In this document: positions 1 through 5,705 of the stretch, piece after piece | How the letters are laid out: every line of letters begins with the position of its first letter | Position numbering within the stretch: the first letter of the stretch is position 1 | Source of the DNA: an uncultured Moraxella sp. | GTDB taxonomy: Bacteria; Pseudomonadota; Gammaproteobacteria; Pseudomonadales; Moraxellaceae | Direction: 5' to 3' | Assembly: GCA_943908425.1 (NCBI GenBank) | Contig: CALTTC010000049.1 | Location: forward strand, 1 to 5,705 | DNA length: 5,705 nt | The notes under the pieces: generated by a model | Databases searched by the model: none | Told to the model about the DNA's origin: nothing | The model's input: the letters and a program-made list of their open reading frames with translations, nothing else | Made by a program: the position numbers and the translations under genes

Positions 1-55
1 ACGATTCACGATTCACGATTCACGATTCACGATTCACGATTCACGATTCACGATT
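1..55. repeat. 7-bp tandem repeat (ACGATTC)n at window edge
   Basis: The unit ACGATTC is repeated seven times without error, followed by a partial copy (ACGATT) that ends one base before the stop codon of the LysR-type gene. The array starts at base 1, so its true length and its other flank are unknown. The unit is not a multiple of three, so copy-number change would shift a frame if the array entered a coding region, or change spacing if it lay in a promoter. Here it sits just past the 3' end of the regulator gene. It is a simple sequence repeat and not a CRISPR array, because there are no spacers. Confidence 0.95.
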
Positions 56-56
56 A

Positions 57-938
57 TTATGAATTGCTGTGCTTTAAAATATCAAGCAAAAAATCCACAA
101 AACTTTTGATTAAGGCTTGGCGACCGTGGTCTTTATGATATAGCGCATACAAAGGCACGCTATCAATTTGCCAGTCGTCAAGCACCCGTTCAAGCTTGCC
201 ATCAAGCAAAAAAGTTGGCAGTAATGCCACGCCAAGCCCATCACACGCCAAAGATTTGGTTAATAAAAAATCATTGCAAGCAACTTTTTGTACGCCTTTA
301 ATGTGGTAGCTTTTATCGTCAGATACTTTGGGATAAAATCGCCAATCCACGCCATCCACCTTGTGCAATAAACAGTGCTGATACAAGTCATCAGGGCGAA
401 CAATGGGCGGATGGTTGTCAAGATAGACAGTGCTTGCCACCACCGCAAAATCAATATCACACAGTTTTTTGGCAACAGCAGCTGCAACATCAGGCATTCC
501 TACGCGCACAGCAATGTCCACCCCATCATAAATCATCGCAACTTTACGATTCTCTAACATCAATTCCAACGACACATTAGGAAAGCGTGTACAATAACTT
601 TTGATATGGCAGGCAAGTAAGCCGTGCATAATTTCATAAGGCAAGGATACTCTTAGCACCCCCTGCACCCTTGGCGATTTGACACCATCAATGGCTTCGT
701 GACTTAACGCTAATATCGCCTTAGCCTGGGCAAAAAACCGCTCGCCTGTCTTATTGAGCACAATGCCACGACGTGAGCGAGCCATTAATACCACCCCTAG
801 AGCTGTCTCAAGGGCAGTCATATGGCGACTGATATAAGATTTTGGTAACTGTAGTTGCTCGGCGGCACAGCTAATACTCTTTGCCTCCACCACCGAAACA
901 AATAGGCGAATATCATTTAAATCTACATTGCTAGGCAT
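57..938 (-). CDS. LysR-family transcriptional regulator
   Basis: This is a 293-residue DNA-binding regulator of normal LysR length. The N-terminal winged helix-turn-helix covers about residues 7-66. It shows the family pattern: DLNDIRLFVSVVEAKSI, then AAEQLQLPKSYISRHMTALE as the recognition helix region, then GVVLMARSRRGIVLNKTGE. The effector-binding domain starts near residue 93 (GVLRVSLP) and runs to the C-terminus. The start is supported by AGGAG at 947-951, eight bases before the ATG. The gene is divergent from the pirin gene, with 231 bp between the two start codons. In E. coli the LysR gene yhaJ lies beside the pirin-like yhaK, so control of the adjacent pirin gene is a reasonable inference. 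LysR proteins usually also repress themselves. The effector cannot be read from sequence. No terminator is visible before the window edge. Confidence 0.93.
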   Translation of the reverse strand: MPSNVDLNDIRLFVSVVEAKSISCAAEQLQLPKSYISRHMTALETALGVVLMARSRRGIVLNKTGERFFAQAKAILALSHEAIDGVKSPRVQGVLRVSLPYEIMHGLLACHIKSYCTRFPNVSLELMLENRKVAMIYDGVDIAVRVGMPDVAAAVAKKLCDIDFAVVASTVYLDNHPPIVRPDDLYQHCLLHKVDGVDWRFYPKVSDDKSYHIKGVQKVACNDFLLTKSLACDGLGVALLPTFLLDGKLERVLDDWQIDSVPLYALYHKDHGRQALIKSFVDFLLDILKHSNS

Positions 939-946
939 GACGGTCG

Positions 947-951
947 CTCCT
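947..951 (-). promoter_or_regulatory. Shine-Dalgarno site of the LysR-type gene
   Basis: Read on the minus strand this is AGGAG, eight bases before the ATG at 936-938. It fixes the start of the regulator gene. The context CTAGGAGC is the same as that before the pirin gene. Confidence 0.75.
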
Positions 952-1075
952 AGGGCTTTTATGGCTAAGCATAATTGATTTAAGCTTGTACAGCTGTTTT
1001 AAGTCACAAAAAAAAGCATTTATCAATATTAAATTAGCTAAAAATTGCTTAATAGTTCAAAGTATCTTATAAATC

Positions 1076-1091
1076 GTTCTAAAAATAGAAC
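1076..1091. promoter_or_regulatory. Candidate LysR operator (perfect inverted repeat)
   Basis: GTTCTA-AAAA-TAGAAC is a perfect 6-bp inverted repeat with a 4-bp spacer. It contains the T-N11-A pattern that LysR-type regulators bind (T1077 with A1089, and T1078 with A1090). Its centre (1083.5) lies about 64-65 bp before the pirin transcription start predicted from the TATAAT box, which is the classical place for a LysR recognition site. It stands in the divergent space between regulator and target. Binding itself is inferred. Confidence 0.6.
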
Positions 1092-1113
1092 TTAAATTTG
1101 CAAAAACTCTGGT

Positions 1114-1141
1114 TTATCAAGACAAAATTATTCTCTATAAT
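1114..1141 (+). promoter_or_regulatory. Predicted sigma-70 promoter of the pirin gene
   Basis: A perfect -10 box, TATAAT, is at 1136-1141. Sixteen bases upstream is a weak -35 box, TTATCA (1114-1119), which matches the consensus at four of six positions. Transcription would start near 1148, leaving a leader of about 20 bases. A good -10 with a poor -35 fits a promoter that depends on an activator, in line with the LysR-type site at about -65. Confidence 0.6.
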
Positions 1142-1159
1142 ACCCATTATACAGTAACT

Positions 1160-1164
1160 AGGAG
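1160..1164 (+). promoter_or_regulatory. Shine-Dalgarno site deciding the pirin start
   Basis: AGGAG lies two bases before the ATG at 1167 but five bases before a second ATG at 1170. Two bases is too close for efficient initiation, so the second ATG is the more likely start. Confidence 0.65.
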
Positions 1165-1169
1165 CTATG

Positions 1170-2045
1170 ATGACCAACATCAATAAAAATACAACCGTTG
1201 CCAATGTCTATCCCGCCCCAAAACGCCATTGGGTCGGTGATGGCTTTTATGTGCATACGATGTTTCATTACAAACAAACCTACAAAAACCTAGACCCGTT
1301 TTTGTTGATGGATTATGCCGCCCCATATCACTACAAAGGCGGACGTGAGCAGGTGCGTGGGGTGGGCGAGCACCCCCATCGTGGCTTTGAGACAGTCACC
1401 ATCGCCTTTGCTGGCGAGCTAGAACACACCGATTCGCACGGTGGTGGGGGCGTGATTGGCACAGGCGATGTGCAGTGGATGACCGCAGGATCGGGCGTGA
1501 TGCACCAAGAATTCCACTCAAAAGCTTTTTCACAAACAGGCGGTACAATGGAGATGGTACAGCTCTGGGTCAATCTGCCCAAAGCGCATAAATTAACCAA
1601 TCCACAATATCAAGCCATCAAAAGTGGCGACATTCCTGTGGTGGATATGGGCGATAAAGGCAAAGTGCGCATCATCGCTGGGCAATTTGGTGATGTAACA
1701 GGGGCGGCAAGCACATTTACTCCCATCAACCTGTGGGATATTACCCTAAAAGCCAAGCAAAGCCAGCGTTTTGACTTACCCCAAAGCCACAATATTTTGA
1801 TTTTGATGCGTGAAGGACACATTAGCATTGACGATACACACGCCAACGCCTGCGAGCTTATCACCTTTAACAAAAATGTAAGTGCCATTACCATCACCGC
1901 CGAAAGCGACAGTAAACTGCTGATTTTGTCCGGTGAGCCGATTAACGAGCCCATCGTTGGTTATGGACCTTTTGTGATGAATAGCCAAGATGAGATTGAT
2001 ACCGCTCTACGTGATTTAAAAACAGGGCAATTTGTGCGTATATAA
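1170..2045 (+). CDS. Pirin-family protein (bicupin)
   Basis: This intact protein of 291 residues (292 if the ATG at 1167 is used) matches the usual length of bacterial pirins. It should fold as two cupin domains. Counting from the ATG at 1167, the metal-binding residues known in pirins are present in the N-terminal cupin: His69 and His71 in GEHPHRGFET, and His113 and Glu115 in GVMHQEFH. The family hallmark GGVIGTGDVQWMTAGSG lies between them. The C-terminal cupin begins near residue 190 and is less conserved, as is usual. Known family roles include quercetin 2,3-dioxygenase activity in some members and redox or stress-linked regulation in others. The sequence does not decide between these, so no substrate is claimed. 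The protein has no signal peptide and is probably cytoplasmic. The gene is transcribed alone, from its own promoter to the terminator that follows it. Confidence 0.93.
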   Translation: MTNINKNTTVANVYPAPKRHWVGDGFYVHTMFHYKQTYKNLDPFLLMDYAAPYHYKGGREQVRGVGEHPHRGFETVTIAFAGELEHTDSHGGGGVIGTGDVQWMTAGSGVMHQEFHSKAFSQTGGTMEMVQLWVNLPKAHKLTNPQYQAIKSGDIPVVDMGDKGKVRIIAGQFGDVTGAASTFTPINLWDITLKAKQSQRFDLPQSHNILILMREGHISIDDTHANACELITFNKNVSAITITAESDSKLLILSGEPINEPIVGYGPFVMNSQDEIDTALRDLKTGQFVRI

Positions 2046-2050
2046 ACCCT

Positions 2051-2077
2051 AAAACCAGCTGTTAGTGGCTGGTTTTT
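2051..2077 (+). terminator. Rho-independent terminator after pirin, possibly bidirectional
   Basis: A perfect 9-bp stem pairs AAAACCAGC (2051-2059) with GCTGGTTTT (2068-2076) around an 8-base loop. The T run on the plus strand (2073-2077) follows the GC-rich part. It starts five bases after the pirin stop codon. On the minus strand the A bases of the left arm give a T run of four, so it may also stop transcripts from the convergent alkB-like gene, which ends 39 bp away. Confidence 0.8.
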
Positions 2078-2115
2078 GTGAACGCAAAAAGATAATCAGT
2101 GTGGGGGTATTTGTC

Positions 2116-2871
2116 TTAAAGTTTATCCACAATATTACGAAAAGTTAGGTTAATACGGCTGGCTTTGACCTTTTTTTGTTTGGGTACGCTGTGTTGCCAG
2201 TGGTGTTGCAATGCCCCTGCCATCACCAATATACTGCCGTGATGTAAGATAATTTCTAGTTTTTCATCAAAATTATCTTTTAGACGTAACAAAAACCGTC
2301 GGCTTTCCCCAAAATTTACCGAAGCGATGAGCGGATTGTTGCCAAGCTCCTTTTCGGCATCGGTATGCCAGCTGATGTGGTCTTCGCCCGAGCGATACCA
2401 GTTTAATAATACGCTATTAAAACGGCGTTTGCAAATGGTTGCCAAAATATCGTTGAGTTCAGTCAATTTTGGTGTCCAAGGCTTAGGCTTTAGGTGAATG
2501 CCCGAATAGGTGTAGGGGCGGTCGCTGTCGCCATACCATGCCGATATTCGGGGGAGCTTATGCTCTGTGCCATACATTTTGATGGTGTCTTGGTGCCATT
2601 TAATATTTTTAAATGGCAGCTCATTAATATTAGCTTCATTTTGCCAATCATAATGGCGATGGTCTATGCTGTCGCACGCCAAAAAATAATCCATAAACGC
2701 ATCACTTTGTTTTTTATCAAAATAATGGGGGGTATAATACAAACGACCGTGGGGCACATCAATCACAATGCCTTGACCGTCTGCGTGGGGGCGAGCGTCA
2801 AAAGCGGTGTGTTGAAATTTGCCGTCTATGATTAAGCTTTCAAGTGGGTTTTGTGTGGTAAATAAATCCAT
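2116..2871 (-). CDS. AlkB-type 2-oxoglutarate/Fe(II) dioxygenase, ALKBH2-like
   Basis: This 251-residue enzyme should repair alkylated DNA bases by oxidative demethylation, using Fe(II), oxygen and 2-oxoglutarate. The core fold covers about residues 85-247. The iron ligands are His169 and Asp171 (ISWHTD) and His227 (HHWQHSVPK). Arg239 and Arg245 (SRINLTFR) are the 2-oxoglutarate-binding pair. The segments PRISAWYGD, YTYSGI, PKPWTP, LLNWYR, DHISWHTD and NPLIASVNFG follow the same order as human ALKBH2, so it is of that type rather than the short E. coli AlkB type. I chose the ATG at 2869-2871, preceded by AAGAG five bases upstream. An extension to 2928 would need a TTG start and adds 19 residues that do not look like the family. 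No ada-like or other repair gene is nearby. The activity is inferred from the intact motifs. Confidence 0.93.
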   Translation of the reverse strand: MDLFTTQNPLESLIIDGKFQHTAFDARPHADGQGIVIDVPHGRLYYTPHYFDKKQSDAFMDYFLACDSIDHRHYDWQNEANINELPFKNIKWHQDTIKMYGTEHKLPRISAWYGDSDRPYTYSGIHLKPKPWTPKLTELNDILATICKRRFNSVLLNWYRSGEDHISWHTDAEKELGNNPLIASVNFGESRRFLLRLKDNFDEKLEIILHHGSILVMAGALQHHWQHSVPKQKKVKASRINLTFRNIVDKL

Positions 2872-2891
2872 AAATGCTCTTTTGACGCGGT

Positions 2892-2964
2892 CTAGGCGAC
2901 TTAGAAAACTGGGACAACAACGCAACAAAAAAGTCGTTAATCACCAGCTAAGCGATTTAGAAAA
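2892..2964. repeat. Imperfect 17-bp direct repeat upstream of the alkB-like gene
   Basis: CTAGGCGACTTAGAAAA at 2892-2908 and CTAAGCGATTTAGAAAA at 2948-2964 match at 15 of 17 positions and start 56 bp apart. Both lie in the short space upstream of the alkB-like start. They may be regulator sites or the remains of a short duplication. No clear promoter could be picked out in this space. Confidence 0.5.
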
Positions 2965-2988
2965 TCTAGCCCAATGGTAGCAAGGCTT

Positions 2989-3301
2989 TTAGCCAGTCAA
3001 TTTAGAAATAACATTCTCAAAAACGAAAACATCACCCTGTGATAAATTCGCTGTTATCCTTGGCATCGTATCAGAGAACCAGTCCTTACCCACCTGCATT
3101 GGGGATACAGTAATCGGTTTCCCTTCTGTGGTAGCTAGTGCATTATCAGGTAGTTGCCCCAATGTTGCCATCTACTCAAAAATTGCTCCCGCATCTAGCA
3201 GCGACCTGATACATAGGCTGTAGCTGGTTATCACTTATTGGTGTTACGCCATTGGCTATACCCCTTGCTGTCTGGAGCAACATCTGTGATGGGCTACTGG
3301 T
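2989..3301 (-). pseudogene. Broken toxin-tip region after the Hint domain
   Basis: Right after the VHN end of the Hint remnant come about 42 residues (NTSSPSQMLLQTARG onward). A frameshift follows near 3176-3210, then a 60-codon frame (MATLGQLPDNALATTEGKP onward) to TAA at 2989-2991. By position this should be the toxic domain of the former protein. I do not recognise its fold or activity. A separate immunity gene would be expected just downstream on the same strand, but only about 117 bp lie between this end and the alkB-like start, and no frame there looks like one. Confidence 0.5.
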
Positions 3302-4067
3302 ATTATGCACCCATAAAAAACCTACTCCTACATAATAGGTGAGGTCATTAGCCACTTCTAGATTATTACGACGAGTGAAGGGGGTATAACCACCCTTTTC
3401 ATCAGTCATATAGTTAATACAATTGATATTTACACTACTTCTCCCAACGCCATCATTTCGTACTCACTCACATCATACACCCTACCCACTTGCTTATATG
3501 CTGTTTCATTCATTAAGCCTTCAAAATCATCGTCTCCTTGTACATAGTCATCATAATAATCCTCATAATAATGTTCTTGATACCAATATAAATTTGGATT
3601 TAGCTCAGACTCACCTTTCGCTAGATATTGATATACGGGTTGAGCTCGCTCAATACAGTACATCACACCATCGGGATTAACAACTACCTCATAACGCTTT
3701 AACTCATCTACCCATTTCCAGTGTGGTTGTTCATAAATTCAATATCGACATAAGGGTGTTCTTGGCAACCCACTGCCCATACGGGATGATTGGGTGTTAC
3801 AAGTGCCTCAATGATATCTCCTGCTGAGTTGTGATGTTGATAATCTATTCTATCATAATTTTTGTTATACATTTTGGTGGTTTTTTTAGCTTTTAACAAC
3901 CATATCACCTTACCTCGGTGGGTAAAGGTCTGTAGGACTGGCTGATAGCTAACACTATTCTCACCTGCTTCAGGGCGAGATAATACATTATCTCCTACTT
4001 TAATTTTATTAATCTTTTGAATTTTATCTTCAGTATCTACTCATACAACGGTTCCTCCCACAAAACA
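3302..4067 (-). other. Remnant pretoxin-HINT (intein-like) domain
   Basis: The domain opens with Cys at 4065-4067 in GCFVGGTVV, the catalytic block A of Hint domains, followed by KIQKINKIKVGDNVLSRPE. Block B is seen as ALVTPNHPVWAVG, with its conserved Thr and His. It closes with LEVANDLTYYVGVGFLWVHN, the typical last block ending in His-Asn at 3302-3307. Hint domains of this kind sit just before the toxic tip in many polymorphic toxins and are thought to release it by self-cleavage. The span is about 255 residues, clearly more than the usual Hint length. The excess is an acidic, Tyr-rich stretch (NLYWYQEHYYEDYYDDY and its surroundings). The domain is broken by TGA at 4041-4043 and by two frameshifts. 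Confidence 0.72.
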
Positions 4068-4515
4068 GCCGACACTTTCCTGCCCACAATAGTGTGAGAT
4101 AAATTTAATAACGTCTTGCCATAGGGAGTATTCAACCAAACCTTTGGTTTGACTTACCTCTATAAACTGCTGTAACGATCGCTACGGTAGCAGTTTTTCA
4201 AAGGCTTGTTGTAAGAAGGTATCGGTTAATTGCCCTTGGGTTTTAGCCAATAGCCTCGTTCAACCATTGCGCTACCTAAGTTGCCTGATTTTCTAACAGC
4301 AGTGTGGTATCCAAGCTGGTTATCATGGCTTAATTTTTTTGATACAGTGCTTCTAGCACTGATTGAATCTGGGTAGTACCAATGCTTGGCTTAGAGGCAC
4401 TGGTTGGCAAGGTGTTCAGCAGTTGATTTTGAGCACTCGAATTCTCTAACTCTTTGAATGCTTTAAGCAATCCTTGATGAGAAGGCTTGGTTGGGTCTTG
4501 TAAAATAATAATCCT

Positions 4516-5592
4516 TTAATTGTCAATTATAATTTGGGATAAATCCAAAATAATAGTATAACCTAATTTTTGCGATTGAATACTAATTTTTTCAGCAATT
4601 TTGATGCCGAACGTTTGTTTAAATTTCTTTTTCATTGTAGACAAAGCAGTGCTCATATAGCTGTTATCCACCACCACATCGTCTTTATTTTTGTATTTGC
4701 CATAAATTTGGTTAAATAATTGTTGGTGTGGCAAATCAATGCAATCACCTTCTATCTCTTTGGACGGATAATAAAGCTCTTCGCCCTGCATTTTGAGCCT
4801 TACCGCTAGCAGATATAGACTAAACTCTTTCGGTGGTAGCTTACAAGTTTTATCATCAATGATAACTTGGCGTTTTTTTACATCTAGATGCATATGTAGG
4901 TTTTGCAAATTTTTATTCATCAATGCAACAACGGTAGAAAAATTTTGCTGAGTGATAATATCGTTTTGATTGATTAATGCACGCATTCGCACAAATGGAA
5001 TTTGTGCCAGCCAAATTTGTGCTTCTTTGGCATTTAATCGCTTATCAGTATTTCTTTGTATCACGAATTTATCGCAAGGTGTGGGATAATAAAAATCGCT
5101 TGAATTCTCAAAATCACTGTCTACCAATACATGCGACAAACGGTCTTGAGAGCGTCCATATAAAGACAAGGCGTAGCCTGCATAAAAGCCCATTGTTTTA
5201 CGTCCGCCTGCAATAGAAACGTGTAAGGCGGTATGTTCATCTTGGGTAAATTGTTGGATTTTGGTGCAAATGGTATTGGCGGCAAGTTCGTTATCCGCTG
5301 GGGTTTTTAAATCTTTTAAGGCAGTACCATCTTGGGTAATTAAATGCAGATGCTCGCTAGAAAATTCCACATTTGCTAAAATAGGATAATCCTTTTTCAT
5401 TTTAGTAAAAACACCTTCTTCAAACAGACGGGCGCGAATTTGATTGAGACCATCTTCCGCACTAAGAACATGAATTTCATCAGGTATCCAAAAGGTAGTA
5501 CGTTTGGAATCGCAAGCCAATGCCCAAAGGGTTTCGGTGATGATTTGTGGGGTCATGCCTGTTGCCAAAAATAAAATATTACGATATTTCAT
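4516..5592 (-). CDS. CRISPR-associated NE0113-type CARF protein with C-terminal winged helix
   Basis: This intact 358-residue protein has an N-terminal domain (about 1-200) that matches the cas_NE0113 family (TIGR02584/PF09623). ATGMTPQIITETLWAL at 10-25 forms the first ligand loop. SIAGGRKTMGFYAGYAL at 126-142 is the second, with Lys132 at the place used by ring nucleases. SHVLVDSDFE follows at 153-162. CARF domains bind cyclic oligoadenylates made by type III CRISPR complexes, and some cleave them. The C-terminal part (about 240-349) reads like an OmpR/PhoB winged helix: an initial strand pair, LPPKEFSLYLLA at 252-263, LFNQIYGKY at 292-300, a recognition-helix-like stretch at 309-325 and the closing GYTIIL. 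No R-x4-6-H HEPN motif is present, so RNase activity of the Csm6 kind is unlikely. The ATG at 5590-5592 has AAGAG six bases upstream. No cas neighbours are in the window. Confidence 0.85.
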   Translation of the reverse strand: MKYRNILFLATGMTPQIITETLWALACDSKRTTFWIPDEIHVLSAEDGLNQIRARLFEEGVFTKMKKDYPILANVEFSSEHLHLITQDGTALKDLKTPADNELAANTICTKIQQFTQDEHTALHVSIAGGRKTMGFYAGYALSLYGRSQDRLSHVLVDSDFENSSDFYYPTPCDKFVIQRNTDKRLNAKEAQIWLAQIPFVRMRALINQNDIITQQNFSTVVALMNKNLQNLHMHLDVKKRQVIIDDKTCKLPPKEFSLYLLAVRLKMQGEELYYPSKEIEGDCIDLPHQQLFNQIYGKYKNKDDVVVDNSYMSTALSTMKKKFKQTFGIKIAEKISIQSQKLGYTIILDLSQIIIDN

Positions 5593-5624
5593 AAATTCTC
5601 TTTTTTAATGTATTTAAATTAACC

Positions 5625-5660
5625 CCTATAATACACCAACTTTCACTCAAAACCCAAAAC
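5625..5660 (-). promoter_or_regulatory. Possible promoter of the NE0113-type gene
   Basis: On the minus strand a -10-like TATTAT, inside TGTATTATAGGGG, is preceded 18 bases upstream by TTGGGT as a -35-like box. The leader to the ATG would be about 30 bases. This suggests that the gene is transcribed on its own, without an upstream cas operon, though the window ends about 45 bases further on. The match is only moderate. Confidence 0.4.
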
Positions 5661-5705
5661 CACAAGCTCACCATTTAATACCTAACACACCCCCATCAAA
5701 TCCCC

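Larger units (their letters stand above)
2989..4515 (-). pseudogene. Decayed C-terminal part of a Hint-containing polymorphic toxin
   Basis: No long reading frame survives here, but the minus-strand frames join into one coherent protein of about 500 residues. From its 5' side: an open frame from 4515 (through QDPTKPSHQGLLKAF near 4500) meets TAA at 4330-4332 and TAG at 4276-4278. A one-base shift lies near 4251, where dropping one A restores NEALAKTQGQ. Next come TAG at 4182-4184 and TGA at 4041-4043, a shift near 3720, a two-base (GT) shift near 3433, and a shift with a stop near 3176-3210. The frame ends at TAA 2989-2991. Two of the stops (4276, 4182) would be Gln codons after one C-to-T change. 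The middle part is a Hint domain and the last 105 or so residues are the toxin tip. The 5' part of the gene, with any secretion domains, is absent, so the parent class (CdiA/FhaB-like, MafB-like or Rhs-like) cannot be told. Confidence 0.75.

Noticed and set aside
1..55. CRISPR array
   Set aside because: The 7-bp units follow one another directly with no spacers.
1331..1988. Three minus-strand frames opposite the pirin gene
   Set aside because: They are shadows of a strongly conserved plus-strand gene and have no family features.
2821..2830. Neisseria-type DNA uptake sequence (GCCGTCT...)
   Set aside because: Only the first seven bases agree (GCCGTCTATG against GCCGTCTGAA), and it lies inside the alkB-like coding region.
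2494..2835. 113-codon plus-strand frame opposite the alkB-like gene
   Set aside because: It is antisense to conserved catalytic and core segments of the dioxygenase and has no ribosome site or recognisable motif.
2828..2980. 50-codon plus-strand frame ending in SDLENLAQW
   Set aside because: It overlaps the 5' end of the alkB-like gene and has no ribosome site. The end looks somewhat protein-like, but nothing further supports a gene.
4134..4149. Perfect palindrome AACCAAA-CC-TTTGGTT
   Set aside because: It lies within the remnant coding frame (SQTKGLVE) and has no nearby promoter. A chance palindrome is the simpler reading.
4164..4198. Hairpin AAACTGCT...AGCAGTTT followed by a T run on the plus strand, terminator-like
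   Set aside because: The 8-bp stem encloses a 17-base loop and lies inside the coherent coding frame of the toxin remnant (LLP-stop-RSLQQF), with no plus-strand gene before it. It is probably coincidental.
4516..5592. Csm6 or Csx1-type RNase
   Set aside because: No R-x4-6-H HEPN motif occurs in the C-terminal half, which instead reads like a winged helix.

Overview
This 5.7 kb window is bacterial chromosomal DNA. The AT-leaning codon use, the protein style and the LysR/pirin pair suggest a gammaproteobacterium, most likely a Moraxellaceae member such as Moraxella. That assignment is an inference from general familiarity, not from a search.

Left part (1-2090). A 7-bp tandem repeat at the window edge lies directly against the 3' end of a LysR-type regulator gene (minus strand, 57-938). 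Divergent from it is an intact pirin-family gene (plus strand, 1170-2045). The 228-bp space between them holds a perfect inverted repeat of the LysR-box type. It is centred about 65 bp upstream of the transcription start predicted from a consensus TATAAT box, so the regulator probably controls pirin. E. coli has a comparable pair, yhaJ/yhaK. A hairpin terminator follows pirin and may also serve the convergent gene.

Middle (2116-2871, minus strand). An intact 2-oxoglutarate/Fe(II) dioxygenase of the AlkB superfamily, closest in motif layout to the ALKBH2 type of alkylated-DNA repair enzyme.

Decayed region (about 2989-4515, minus strand). No intact gene is present. Joining the frames across several stops and frameshifts gives a coherent protein that contains a Hint (pretoxin-HINT) domain, from a Cys at 4065-4067 to a terminal Val-His-Asn at 3302-3310. 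A C-terminal tip of roughly 105 residues follows. This is the wreck of the C-terminal part of a polymorphic secreted toxin. No immunity gene is recognisable downstream.

Right part (4516-5592, minus strand). An intact CRISPR-associated protein of the NE0113 type: an N-terminal CARF-like domain with the GGRK motif, followed by a C-terminal domain that reads like an OmpR/PhoB-type winged helix. It has no HEPN RNase motif, and no CRISPR array or other cas gene lies in the window. This CARF plus winged-helix protein, lying end to end and in frame with the toxin wreck, is the most interesting item here. It could be a cyclic-oligoadenylate-responsive regulator or a ring nuclease.
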